64,000 nt of DNA from Oscillatoriales cyanobacterium USR001 (GTDB lineage: Bacteria; Cyanobacteriota; Cyanobacteriia; Cyanobacteriales; Microcoleaceae): positions 1 to 64,000 of the forward strand of contig MBRE01000046.1 in assembly GCA_001698425.1 (NCBI GenBank). The letters run 5' to 3'. The notes under the pieces were generated by a model. The model had not been told where the DNA came from, ran no database searches, and was given only the letters and a program-made list of their open reading frames with translations. Positions 1-11,100 of this stretch are shown in pieces. Made by a program: the position numbers and the translations under genes. Position 1 is the first letter of the stretch. Each line of letters begins with the position of its first letter.

Positions 1-73
1 TTGACCTCTATGTTGTTTGGTTGTTTGATGGTTTTTGCTTTGCAGTCTTCAGGGTTTTTGCCCTTACGGTTTT

Positions 74-193
74 TCCTGGTGTCTATGACGCGATGGCTCC
101 ACTCCGATACCATCCCGAACTCGGTTGTTAAATGTTGCGGTGGCGAAGATACTTGGTGGGTAACTGCCTGGGAAAATAGCTCGATGCCAGGGA
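74..193 (+). rRNA. rrf: 5S ribosomal RNA
   Basis: This is a 120-base 5S rRNA. The 5' end TCCTGGTGTCTATG pairs with the 3' end ATGCCAGGGA to form the terminal helix. The internal stretch CCATCCCGAACTCGG is the nearly invariant 5S loop region. The sequence before it (1-73) looks like the 23S-5S spacer, so this is the 3' end of an rRNA operon whose 16S and 23S genes lie left of the window. Confidence 0.93.
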
Positions 194-211
194 TATTTTT
201 TCAATAACATT

Positions 212-248
212 GCCTCTTTCTGATATTTAGAAAGGGGCTTTGTTTTTT
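212..248 (+). terminator. Rho-independent terminator of the rRNA operon
   Basis: An inverted repeat, GCCTCTTTCT / AGAAAGGGGC, with a 7-base loop is followed directly by the T-rich run TTTGTTTTTT. It lies 18 bases after the 5S rRNA and is the obvious end of the rRNA transcript. Confidence 0.85.
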
Positions 249-316
249 GGGCAAGAACGAGATCGTATTTTTCGTCAATGGGGTTCCTAATATAGCTGCA
301 AAATCGGGATGTTCCT

Positions 317-345
317 TTGCTGTATTATGACCGATCGATTATGAT
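317..345 (+). promoter_or_regulatory. Predicted sigma-70 promoter of the giant kinase gene
   Basis: TTGCTG (317-322) and TATGAT (340-345) are separated by exactly 17 bases, giving a good -35/-10 pair. The start codon at 481 would leave a leader of about 130 bases. The call rests only on hexamer match and spacing. Confidence 0.45.
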
Positions 346-480
346 AGTTACTTATAGATAGAGAATAGATAACTGCGAACTCTTCTTGATGAATCAGGTT
401 AGTACCAAGGGACACGATCGTTTCAACCACCATAAGACAAAGCCCAAGGGGATTAATCATTAATCAAATCCGATAAACCT

Positions 481-3400
481 ATGTTTATTCGTACTACATC
501 CCTTACTAACGTAGAGCTTAAGACGGCGATCGTCCGGGAACCCTTGGTAGTTTCACCTGATACAACTGTAATAGAGGCGATCGCTCTGATGAGTGGTGTG
601 GGATTGCTCTGCAATACTAATAAAAAAGAAGAAAGTAAGATTGACGACATCCACGCCAAAGCGCGATCGAGTTGTGTCTTAGTAGTGGAAAACGAACAAT
701 TAATTGGCTTACTAACTGAGCGAGATGTGGTGCGCCTGAGCGCCCAGCAGCAACCCTTAGATTCTTTGACAATGAGAAAGGTGATGGCCGAGCCTGTCGT
801 CACTCTACGGGAATCTGCCTTCACCGATCTGTTTTTTGCGATTAATCTACTAAAACAGCACCGCATTCGCCACTTGCCTATTCTCGATCGGCAAGATCGC
901 TTGGTAGGGCTGGTAACTCACGAAAGTCTGAGCTACACTGCCCCCTCCATTGACCTTCTGGGGCTGCGTAAGGCGCAACAAGAGAAATTAATTGCAGATT
1001 TGGCGACTCAAATTCGCTTGTCCCTAAGTTTACAAACTATTTTAAATACCACTGTAGAAGAGGTGCGGCAATTTCTGGGCTGCGATCGCGTCAATATTTG
1101 GCAGTTTGGTACAGATTGGCAAAGCATCGCCGTAGCAGAATCTACCAACTCATCCCAATCCTTAATTGGTGAAACCATTACAGACACTTACTTTAAGCAA
1201 AACTGTATTGAAGCCTATCGCCAAGGTGACATTCACGTCATATCAAATATTGATACGGCTGAAATCTCAGATTGTCACCGCCAGATGTTGATTCGTATCC
1301 AAACGCGAGCTCAAGTTTTAGTCCCCATCCTGTGGCGCGATCGATTGTGGGGCTTACTAAACGCGACTGAAAGCCACCACTCTCGCGACTGGCGATCGGA
1401 GGAAATAGAGCTATTAAAAGCCTTATCGTTACATTTAGCGATCGCCATCCAACAAGCTACTACCCATCAACAACTAGAAGAAGAATTGAGGGAAAAGCGG
1501 CAAATTGAAGCCCGCCTTCGAGACAGCGAACAACGCTATACTACTCTTGCTACTGTTGCCCCCGTAGGGATTTTTCACACTGATATTCATGGCAATTGTA
1601 CGTATATAAACGATCGCTATTGTCAAATTGCTGGGTTCACACTAGAAGCTATTATTGGACGGGGATGGCAACAAGTAATTTACCCCGAAGATCGCAATGC
1701 GGTAATCGCTCAATGGCAGGAATTCGTTGCAGATCGACTCCCTTTTAGTATTGAATATCGCTTTCAAAAACCTGACGGTAAAATTACCTGGGTATATGGG
1801 CAGTCGGTTCCCGAACGAGATATCAATGGGATTAAGATTGGCTATGTAGGAACGATTACGGATATTAGCGATCGCAAACGAGCAGAAAACCGCCTGCAAC
1901 AAAGTGAAGAACGTTATGCCACTCTAGTAGAAGCTGCTCCAGTGGGAATTTTTCGCACCGATGCGATGGGAGCGTGCGTTTATGTGAACGATCGCTGGTG
2001 TCAAATTAGTGGACTTAATCCAAAAAGCGCTCTGGGAGAGGGTTGGCGACAAGGATTGCACCCTGAAGATGAAACGGCGATCGCGGCGGAATGGGAGCAA
2101 TCTGCTCAGGAAAATCGCCCCTTCCAGCTTGAATATCGCTTTCAACGCCCTGATGGTGTGGTTACTTGGGTTTATGGGCAATCTGTTGCTGAACTAGATG
2201 GTAATGGACAAGTGGTTGGTTACATAGGCACGGTAACGGATATTAGCGATCGCAAACAAACTGAAGCCGCTTTGATCGAGAGCGAATCGCAAAGCCGAGC
2301 TATATTAGCAGCAATTCCTGACTTTATGTTTCGCCTGGGTGCTGATGGTATTTATCGGGGGTTTGTGACAAATAATCGGGAAATTGATATTGTTTCTAAA
2401 GATTTCGATCCTACTGGTTTGGCGATGATCGATGTTTTGCCATTAGAGATTGCGAACCGAAATCTAAGCTATATGAAGCGCACCTTAGAAACAGGAGAAA
2501 TGCAAGTTTACGAGCAACAGGTGCAGGTGCGCGATCGCTTACAAGATGAAGAAGTTAGAGTAGTTAAGTGTAGCGAAGATGAAGTCCTTTTTATGATTAG
2601 GGATATTAGCGATCGCAAACAAGCGGAACGTGCTCTTCATAATCTAATTGAGGGAACTGCTGCTACTACGGGACAAGATTTCTTTCCAGCATTAGTAAAC
2701 CATGTTACGCAAGCCTTAAACGTTACTACTGCTTTAGTCACTGAATTAAAAGATGGAAAGTTGCACAGTCTTGGGATTCATGCTCATGGCTCCTTACAAC
2801 CCAATGTTTCCTACGATAAGGCCAATAGTGTTTGTAAATCAACATTAGATAATGGAATATTTTATTGTGAAAAATCTATTCAAACTCTGTTCCCCCAAAA
2901 TCAATTTTTAGCTGATATTAAGGCAGAAAGCTATTTGGGTATTGCTTTAAAAAGAAGTAATGGTGAAGCGATCGGTAGTTTGTGTATTCTTAACTCAAAA
3001 CCTCTTTCAAACCCACAACAAGTAGAAAATTTACTCCGCGTTTTTGCTGCCCGCGCTACCGCTGAATTGGAACGTCAACAGGCAAATGCTTTACTAGAGC
3101 AGCTTAACCAAGAACTAGAAATTAAAATTCAAGTCCGTACCCAAGAACTTTCGCAAGTTAATAGTTTACAACGCGCTATTCTTGATGGTGCTAACTATGC
3201 AATTATCTCCACAGATATGACAGGCACGATCCAGACTTTTAATGCTGGAGCCGAGTTAATGTTGGGTTATAGTGCTGATGAAATTATTGGCAAAGTAACA
3301 CCTGCTCTCATCCACGATGTTAACGAGGTAATCGAGCGATCGGTGTCTCTTTCTGTGGAATTAGGGCAAGATATTTCTCCGGGATTTGAAGTTTTTGTAG

Positions 3401-6400
3401 CCAAAGCTCGTCAAGGCATTGTTAACGAAGAAGAGTGGACATATATCCGCAAAGATGGCTCAAGATTTCCTGTTTCGCTTTCGATCTCCAGCTTAAAAGA
3501 TGTCAATCAGGAAATTATCGGATTTTTAGGCATTGGCAAAGATATTAGCGATAGCAAACGCGCCGCAGCCGAACTTCAGAAAGTATCAAATCGTTTGGCA
3601 TTATCCCTAAAATCGGGGGCGATCGGTTGTTGGGAATTTGATATGATAGAGAATGTGATGATTTGGGATGACCGAATGTATGAGCTCTATGGTGTCACCA
3701 AAGAATCAGATTTTCAATTAAACTACGACACCTGGATTAATAGCTTACATCCCGACGATCGCGCGATTACCCAAGCATTAGGTCAACAAGCTCTCTCAGG
3801 AGAAAGAGAATACGACACCGAGTTTCGAGTGGTACATCCTGATGGTAGTATTCACTTTATTAAAGCTTTTGGGGTAGTCATGCGAGACGATCGAGGGAAT
3901 CCCCAAAGCATTACTGGAATTAACTTTGATATTAGCGATCGCAAACAGGTAGAATTAGAAAGACAAAAATTAATTCAAGAACTTTCTACTTTTAAACAAG
4001 CCTTAGATCATTCTGCTCTGGTGGCCATCACTGATGCCAAAGGCGTAATTACCTACACCAACGATCTGTTTAGTCTAGTTTCCGGTTATTCCCGCGAAGA
4101 ATTAATTGGTCAAACCCATCATATTATTAATTCTGGCTATCATCCCCCTAGTTTTTTCCAAGATTTATGGCGCACTATTAGCAGGGGTGAAATTTGGCGC
4201 GGTGAAATTTGTAATCTCGCTAAAAACGGTAGTCTATATTGGATTTCTAGCACGATTGTTCCCTTTCTCGACGAGGGAGGAATACCTTTTCAGTATTTGG
4301 CTATTCGCTTCGATATTACTGCTCGTAAGTTGGCGGAAGCGGCGATGCAGCAGGAAAATTCTTTTCGTCAACAAATTTTGGAAAATATGGCAGAAGGACT
4401 GTGTGTTTTCCATAAAATTGAGGAATTTCCCTTCGTCCGTTTTACAGTCTGGAATCAAAAAATGCAAGAGATTACAGGCTATACTTTTGAAGAAATTAAT
4501 CGTCTGGGATGGCATCAAAGTTTATACCCCAATCCAGAGGATCGAGAAGAGGAGATCGCTAACTTTCAACGGATGCAGCAAGGTGAAAACTTGAGCGCTC
4601 AAGAAAGGAAAATTTATCGTCAAGATGGAGAGGAAAGAATTATTTCTGTTTCTTCCTCTGTCTTATCAACTAACAATGATGTCAAATATATACTCGCTTT
4701 AATTCAAGATATTACCGAACGGAAAGAAACCGAGCAAGCAATGACGCAGCAACTAGCAGCAATTGAAGCCGCGATCGATGGTATTGCAATTATGCGAGAC
4801 GAAAGCTATCTCTATTTGAATCAGGCGCATTTAGACTTATTTGGCTACGAAAATGTGGAAGAATTAGTGGGGAAAAGCTGGAAACTATTATATTCCTCCG
4901 AAGAATTAGAACGGTTTGAGCAAGAAGTTTTTCCGGCACTAATCCGCGATCGCGCTTGGCAAGGAGAAGCGATCGCGATTCGGAAAGATGGCTCTACTTT
5001 TGCTGAGGGATTGTCTTTAACTTTGACAGACGATGGTTTAATTATTTGCGTGTGCCGCGATATTAGCGATCGCAAACAGGCAGAAATAGCGCTACAAAGC
5101 AGTGAAATCCGCTTTCGTCGGATGTTTCATTCCAATGTAGTCGGTATGATATTTGCCGATTTTAATGGGTTAATTATTGATGCTAACGACCGCTTTTTAG
5201 AGATGATTGGCTACACCAGAGAGGAACTAAATGCTGGAATGATTCATTGGGATAAAATGACTCCACCTGAATATGTTGCCGCTGATTTTGTAGCAATGAA
5301 TTTCCTGATGCAGCATGGTGTAATAGATCCCTGGGAAAAAGAATATTATCGTAAAGATGGTAGCCGAGTTGCTGTCCTGATTGGGGCGGCACTTCTCCCA
5401 GACTCCAACAATCAAACTATTTGTGTGATAGTAGATATTACCGATCGCAAACGCGCAGAAATAGCTCTACAAACCAGCGAGCAAAAATTCCGTCGAGTGT
5501 TTACATCTAACGTTGTGGGCATGATGTTTTCTGACTTAAACGGGAACATTTTTGATGCTAACGAGCGCTTTTTAGAAATTATTGGCTACACCAAAGAAGA
5601 CATAAATGTTGGGATTAATTGTCAAGATCTCAATCCTCCCGAATATATTGCTCAGGCTGAAGAGGCAAAGGAAGTTCTAAATCTTTATGGCGTAGTTGAA
5701 TCCTTGGAAAAAGAATACTATCGCAAAGATGGTAGTCGAGTATCTATCCTGATGGGGATAGCCGTACTATCAGAAACCGATGGAATTTGTGTGGGTGTGA
5801 TAGTAGATATTAGCGATCGCAAACAGGCAGAGAAAGCATTGCAAGAATCGCAACAATTTCTGCAAACGGTACTCGATACTATTCCGCTTCCCTTGTTTTG
5901 GAAAAATCAAGAATCCGTCTTTTTAGGATGCAATCATCAGTTGGCTAATAGCTTAGACTTAAAATCTACAACTGAGATTATTGGTAAAACTGACTTCGAT
6001 CTTTCTACAACAGAAACCCAAGCCCTTACTTATCGTCTCAGCGATCGACGAGTTATGGAATCTGGAGAAGGCAAATTAGGCATCGAAGAAACTCTGATTC
6101 TACCCACTGGGGAACAAAGATGGATTGAAACCCATAAAGCTCCTTTGCGAGACTGGGAAGGTAATGTGATTGGTGTCGTGGGAATGTTTCAAGATATCAC
6201 CGATCGCAAACAAACTGAATTAAGATTGCAACAACAAGCAGAACAAGAGCGCCTACTGAGTTCTATTACTCAAAGGATGCGATCGTCGCTAAATCTTGAT
6301 GAAATTCTCAATGGTACTATTGAGGAACTTCATCAGGTTTTACAATCGGATCGAGTGCTAGTTTATCGCGTGTTTCCTGGGGGTACAGGGGCGGCGATCG

Positions 6401-8115
6401 CAGAATCTGTTTTACCAAATTGGATAAAGCTTTTAGATATTGTGTTTCCTGAAGAAATTTTCCCACAAGATAACTACGATCGCTATTTACAAGGAAGAAT
6501 ATTTACCCTCAGCGATCGTGAAAATGAACACCAATTAGTATTACCATGTTTAGTTGAATTTCTCGCAGAAATTCAGGTAAGAGCTAAACTTGTAGTGCCA
6601 ATAGTTCAGAATCAAAAACTCTGGGGATTGTTAATTGCCCATCAATGCGATCGCCCCCGCGTCTGGGAAGAATGGGAAATTAACTTAATGAAACAAACAG
6701 CTAACCAACTAGCGATCGCCATTCAACAATCTAATCTTTTTCAGCAATTACAGACAGAATTAGCCGAACGTCAAAGAGCCGAAAGCCGACTAACTGAAAC
6801 TAACGCCCAACTCGCCATTTCTAACCAAGAACTTGCCCGTGCCACCCGCCTTAAAGACGAATTTCTCGCCAACATGAGTCACGAACTCCGTACTCCTCTA
6901 AATGCGATCTTAGGCATGACAGAAGGATTGCAAGAAGAAGTTTTTGGCATTATTAACGAATCACAAATTAAAGCGTTACAAACCATCGAACGCAGCGGAT
7001 CTCACCTACTAGAATTAATTAACGATATTTTAGATGTTGCCAAGATTGAATCGGGTCAAATGGAATTAGATTGTAGTTTAGTTTCAATTAATCATATCTG
7101 TCAATCTAGTCTGGCATTTATTAAACAACAAGCCATCAAAAAACGCATCCAGTTAGAGATGAAAATACCACTAAATCTACCTAACTTATTGATTGATGAA
7201 CGACGGATCCGCCAAGTTTTAATTAACCTACTCAATAACGCCGTTAAATTTACTCCCGAAGGAGGACGTATCACCATAGAAGTCACTCATCAAAAGCGGG
7301 AAATATTTTTAACATCTCCCCCGCTTCAAGGAATTACCAAAGTAAGCGTATATCAAACAGCATTAAATCAGGGATTAGGGATTAATCCCCCCCCAGAGGG
7401 TGTAGAAATCAAAAACTACTTACGAATTGCTGTCATTGATACAGGCATTGGTATCGCCCCAGAAGATATCAAAAAACTATTTCAGCCTTTCATCCAAATT
7501 GATAGTGCATTAAACCGTCAATATGCGGGTACGGGTTTGGGGTTGGCATTAGTAAAACGTATTGTAGAATTGCATGGTGGGGAAGTAGGATTAACTAGCA
7601 AAGTAGGTTTTGGTAGTTCCTTTACTATTGACCTTCCCTGTGGTGCTATTATTACTTCCAAACCGGGCGGATCTTCTCCTGATATTCCTGATATAAAATC
7701 TCAGGAGGTAATTGCGATCGAATCCAATCAACCGACACAAAAACTATCTCCTTTAATTTTATTGGCAGAAGATAACGAGGCTAATATCTCTACAGTTTCA
7801 AGCTACTTAAAAGCTAAAGGCTATCGTTTAATTTTGGCAAAAGATGGAGAAGAAGCGATCGCGCGAGCTATATCAGATTGCCCCAATTTGATTCTGATGG
7901 ATATTCAAATGCCAGGAATGGATGGACTAGAAGCAATGAAAGAAATTCGCCGTATCCCTAATTTAGTTGATGTGCCAATTATTGCATTAACGGCTTTAGC
8001 TATGACAGGCGATCGCGATCGTTGCATTGCTGCCGGAGCTAATGATTATATGACTAAACCAGTCAAATTAAAACAATTAGCAGCTACTATTCAGGAGTTG
8101 TTAAAGGTTAGTTGA
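481..8115 (+). CDS. Giant CBS/GAF/PAS hybrid sensor histidine kinase
   Basis: This 2544-residue soluble hybrid histidine kinase has no obvious membrane segment. Approximate order: two CBS motifs (15-155), GAF (175-330), PAS 1-3 (350-715), GAF (720-875), PAS 4-11 (900-1915), GAF (1925-2090), HisKA with DEFLANMSHELRTPLN (phospho-His about 2134), HATPase with DTGIGI and GTGLGLALV, and a C-terminal REC with LILMDIQMPGMDG (phospho-Asp about 2474). It should sense cytoplasmic signals and pass phosphate from His to the attached receiver; the ligand is unknown. Most PAS linkers carry DIS/TDRK, encoded around a HIP1 or near-HIP1 site. The related kinase follows directly. CBS domains at the front suggest adenine-nucleotide input (family knowledge). 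No strong ribosome site precedes the ATG. Confidence 0.93.
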   Translation: MFIRTTSLTNVELKTAIVREPLVVSPDTTVIEAIALMSGVGLLCNTNKKEESKIDDIHAKARSSCVLVVENEQLIGLLTERDVVRLSAQQQPLDSLTMRKVMAEPVVTLRESAFTDLFFAINLLKQHRIRHLPILDRQDRLVGLVTHESLSYTAPSIDLLGLRKAQQEKLIADLATQIRLSLSLQTILNTTVEEVRQFLGCDRVNIWQFGTDWQSIAVAESTNSSQSLIGETITDTYFKQNCIEAYRQGDIHVISNIDTAEISDCHRQMLIRIQTRAQVLVPILWRDRLWGLLNATESHHSRDWRSEEIELLKALSLHLAIAIQQATTHQQLEEELREKRQIEARLRDSEQRYTTLATVAPVGIFHTDIHGNCTYINDRYCQIAGFTLEAIIGRGWQQVIYPEDRNAVIAQWQEFVADRLPFSIEYRFQKPDGKITWVYGQSVPERDINGIKIGYVGTITDISDRKRAENRLQQSEERYATLVEAAPVGIFRTDAMGACVYVNDRWCQISGLNPKSALGEGWRQGLHPEDETAIAAEWEQSAQENRPFQLEYRFQRPDGVVTWVYGQSVAELDGNGQVVGYIGTVTDISDRKQTEAALIESESQSRAILAAIPDFMFRLGADGIYRGFVTNNREIDIVSKDFDPTGLAMIDVLPLEIANRNLSYMKRTLETGEMQVYEQQVQVRDRLQDEEVRVVKCSEDEVLFMIRDISDRKQAERALHNLIEGTAATTGQDFFPALVNHVTQALNVTTALVTELKDGKLHSLGIHAHGSLQPNVSYDKANSVCKSTLDNGIFYCEKSIQTLFPQNQFLADIKAESYLGIALKRSNGEAIGSLCILNSKPLSNPQQVENLLRVFAARATAELERQQANALLEQLNQELEIKIQVRTQELSQVNSLQRAILDGANYAIISTDMTGTIQTFNAGAELMLGYSADEIIGKVTPALIHDVNEVIERSVSLSVELGQDISPGFEVFVAKARQGIVNEEEWTYIRKDGSRFPVSLSISSLKDVNQEIIGFLGIGKDISDSKRAAAELQKVSNRLALSLKSGAIGCWEFDMIENVMIWDDRMYELYGVTKESDFQLNYDTWINSLHPDDRAITQALGQQALSGEREYDTEFRVVHPDGSIHFIKAFGVVMRDDRGNPQSITGINFDISDRKQVELERQKLIQELSTFKQALDHSALVAITDAKGVITYTNDLFSLVSGYSREELIGQTHHIINSGYHPPSFFQDLWRTISRGEIWRGEICNLAKNGSLYWISSTIVPFLDEGGIPFQYLAIRFDITARKLAEAAMQQENSFRQQILENMAEGLCVFHKIEEFPFVRFTVWNQKMQEITGYTFEEINRLGWHQSLYPNPEDREEEIANFQRMQQGENLSAQERKIYRQDGEERIISVSSSVLSTNNDVKYILALIQDITERKETEQAMTQQLAAIEAAIDGIAIMRDESYLYLNQAHLDLFGYENVEELVGKSWKLLYSSEELERFEQEVFPALIRDRAWQGEAIAIRKDGSTFAEGLSLTLTDDGLIICVCRDISDRKQAEIALQSSEIRFRRMFHSNVVGMIFADFNGLIIDANDRFLEMIGYTREELNAGMIHWDKMTPPEYVAADFVAMNFLMQHGVIDPWEKEYYRKDGSRVAVLIGAALLPDSNNQTICVIVDITDRKRAEIALQTSEQKFRRVFTSNVVGMMFSDLNGNIFDANERFLEIIGYTKEDINVGINCQDLNPPEYIAQAEEAKEVLNLYGVVESLEKEYYRKDGSRVSILMGIAVLSETDGICVGVIVDISDRKQAEKALQESQQFLQTVLDTIPLPLFWKNQESVFLGCNHQLANSLDLKSTTEIIGKTDFDLSTTETQALTYRLSDRRVMESGEGKLGIEETLILPTGEQRWIETHKAPLRDWEGNVIGVVGMFQDITDRKQTELRLQQQAEQERLLSSITQRMRSSLNLDEILNGTIEELHQVLQSDRVLVYRVFPGGTGAAIAESVLPNWIKLLDIVFPEEIFPQDNYDRYLQGRIFTLSDRENEHQLVLPCLVEFLAEIQVRAKLVVPIVQNQKLWGLLIAHQCDRPRVWEEWEINLMKQTANQLAIAIQQSNLFQQLQTELAERQRAESRLTETNAQLAISNQELARATRLKDEFLANMSHELRTPLNAILGMTEGLQEEVFGIINESQIKALQTIERSGSHLLELINDILDVAKIESGQMELDCSLVSINHICQSSLAFIKQQAIKKRIQLEMKIPLNLPNLLIDERRIRQVLINLLNNAVKFTPEGGRITIEVTHQKREIFLTSPPLQGITKVSVYQTALNQGLGINPPPEGVEIKNYLRIAVIDTGIGIAPEDIKKLFQPFIQIDSALNRQYAGTGLGLALVKRIVELHGGEVGLTSKVGFGSSFTIDLPCGAIITSKPGGSSPDIPDIKSQEVIAIESNQPTQKLSPLILLAEDNEANISTVSSYLKAKGYRLILAKDGEEAIARAISDCPNLILMDIQMPGMDGLEAMKEIRRIPNLVDVPIIALTALAMTGDRDRCIAAGANDYMTKPVKLKQLAATIQELLKVS

Positions 8116-8186
8116 CCAGATTAAACCTACACAGTTCAAGGACTATTTCAATTTTTTTTAGTTTTAACTCGCTCTTTTACAAAGTC

Positions 8187-11100
8187 ATGTCCCAAATAAT
8201 TGTTAATTCAAATTGCCCAGATGATAGCAACATTTCCCCTGAACTTTCACCTTGCCAAATTACCATTTTAATTGTGGATAATTCGGAGGTCGATCGCGCT
8301 ACCTATATTCGTTATTTGAAAACAGATACTAATAGTAATTACCAGTTTATTGAGGCAAAAAATTTGGCAACTGGTTTAGAAATTTGGCGATCGCAACATC
8401 CTGATATTCTGCTGCTGGAGATCGATTTACCAGATGGCGATGGATTGGAATTTTTAACCGCGATCGCAGAAGACTATAATGATGAGAAATTGCCGGCAAT
8501 TGTGCTGACGGGTAAAGGAGATGAGCGAGTAGCTGTACGGGCGATGAAATTGGGGGCGGCAGATTATTTAGTGAAGGGAGATATCACGGCGATATTCCTT
8601 TGTAGTTGTGTGGAAAAAGTACGCGATCGCACAATATTAACTCGTCAACTAATCCGATCGCAACAACAGGAATCTTTAATTGCAGAAATTGCCCTCCGTA
8701 TTCATCAATATCTCAATTTAGAAGATATTTTAGTGGCGATCGTACAGGAAGTACAAAAGCTTTTAAATACCGATCGAGTAGTTATTTTCCAATTCAATTC
8801 CGATCTGAGCGGGAAAATTGTGGCGGAGGCGATCGTACCACCTTGGACACCCTCCTTGCACGCGGAAATTCGCGATACTTGTTTTCAGGAAAATCAGGGA
8901 GGAGCCTATCGGGAAGGTTGGATTTTTGCCACACCGGATATTTATTTAGCTAACTTAAAAGATTGTCATCGGGAATTGTTAGAAAGGTTTCAAGTGCGGG
9001 CTAATCTGGTAGTACCAATTCTTTTACCTAATACTAAAGATCGGATTCTCTGGGGTTTGTTAATTGTGCATCACTGTTCTAGTCCTTATAACTGGAACGA
9101 GATGGATATTCGCTTACTTCAGCAATTGTCAGTACAGTTGGCAATCGCCATTCAACAAGCAGAACTTTATCAATCTCTCCATTCTCTTAATGCTTCTCTG
9201 GAACAGAAAATTCAAGAACTAAATTTCAGTGAAAATCGCTTTCATGGAATTTTTGATAATATGTTCCAATTTATCGGGTTAGTATCGCCCGATGGCATTT
9301 TATTGGAGGTAAATCAAATCGCTTTGGCGGTGGGGGGAATCAAGCGGGAAGATGTTGTAGGTCGTCCTTTTTGGGAGGCTTATTGGTGGCAAAGTTCTGT
9401 CCAAACACAGGAAAAATTGCAGAATGCGATCGCCAGGGCAGCGAAAGGAGAATTTATTCGCTACGAAGTGGAATGGTTAGGTGCAGAAGAAAGATTAATT
9501 CCTATTGATTTTTCTTTACGTCCACTTTTCGATGAATTAGAAGGCGTAGTCATGTTAATTCCAGAAGGGCGAGATATTAGTGAGGCGAAGCGCACAGAAT
9601 CAACTTTACAATTTCAGGCACAAATTTTAGATCAGATCCATGATGGAGTATTTTCTACCGATCTCAATGGCATAATTCAAACTTGGAATCGCGGAGCAGA
9701 ACAACTTTATGGCTATCAAGCCGCTGAAATTATTGGTCGAAGTTTGAGCATTCTCTATGAGGAGGGAATCGATCTGGAAACAATGGTAATTGCACCTTTA
9801 TTGGGAAACGAGCGTTATGAAATCGAGATACCTACACGCTCTAAATCAGGTAATTTACTTTATGTTAGTTTGCGACTGTCTGTTGCGTGGAATGAACAGG
9901 AGAATGTGACTCATTTAATTGGTTGCTCAAATGATGTCAGCGCTCGGAAAGAAACAGAAAGAAAAATCAAACAAATCAATCAAGAATTAGAAGCTAAAGT
10001 ACAAGAAAGAACTGCGGAACTGGAGGATCGAAAAGCCGAGTTACAGAAGCTTTCAGAACGTCTTACTTTGTCCTTAAAATCTGGGGCGATCAGTACTTGG
10101 GAATGGGATATTGAAGAGAATAAAATATTTTGGGATGAACGAATGTATGAATTATATGGTATCAGAAAACAATCTGATGCAGTTTTACCTTATGACATTT
10201 GGGTTAATAGTTTACATCCCGATGACCGTAATGTTAGCGAGGCATTAATTCAGGAAGCAATTTTAGGACAAGCCCAATTTGATACCGAGTTTCGAGTTGT
10301 GCATCCCGATGGTAGCATCCACTTTATTAAAGCATTCGGGACAGTTGTTAAAAATACCCAGGGCAATCCCCAGAGCATAATTGGGGTGAATTTTGATATT
10401 ACCGATCGCAAACAAACTGAATTAAAATTACAACAACAGGCAAAACAAGAACGCCTCTTAAGTTCTGTTACCCAACAGATGCGTTCATCCCTAAATCTGG
10501 AGGAAATTCTTAATGCTACTGTGAAGGAACTTCATCAAGTTTTACAATCCGATCGAGTGATGATCTATCGCCTATTTCCTAAAGGATCGGGGGTGGCGAT
10601 TGCCGAATCTGTTTTACCAAATTGGCCAAAACTTTTAGATATTATTTTTCCTAAAGAAGTTTTCCCAGAAGAGAATTACGAGCGCTATTTACAGGGAAGA
10701 GTTTATGCTTTGAACGATCTCGAAGATGCCAACCAATCTATTTTACCCTGCTTAGTTAACTTCCTCAGAGAAATTCAAGTCAGAGCCAAACTGGTAGTAC
10801 CAATTATTCTCAATGAAGTTCTTTGGGGATTATTAATTGCCCATGAATGCGATCGACCTCATTTATGGGAAGAATGGGAAATTAATTTACTCAACCAAAC
10901 AGCTAACCAATTAGCGATCGCCATTCAGCAGTCTAGTCTTTTTAAGCAATTAAAAATAGAATTAGCTGAACGTCATCTAGCCGAAGTTCGATTAAAAGAA
11001 ACTAATACCCGACTCGCTATTTCTAACAAAGAACTTGCCCGCGCTACCCGCCTCAAAGATGAATTTCTCGCGAATATGAGCCACGAACTTCGCACTCCTT

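Noticed and set aside
1..207. Open frame of 68 codons at the left edge
   Set aside because: It runs through the 5S rRNA and has no protein-like pattern.
4106..4594. 162-codon frame inside the giant kinase
   Set aside because: Different frame of the kinase gene; the kinase frame shows PAS domains there.
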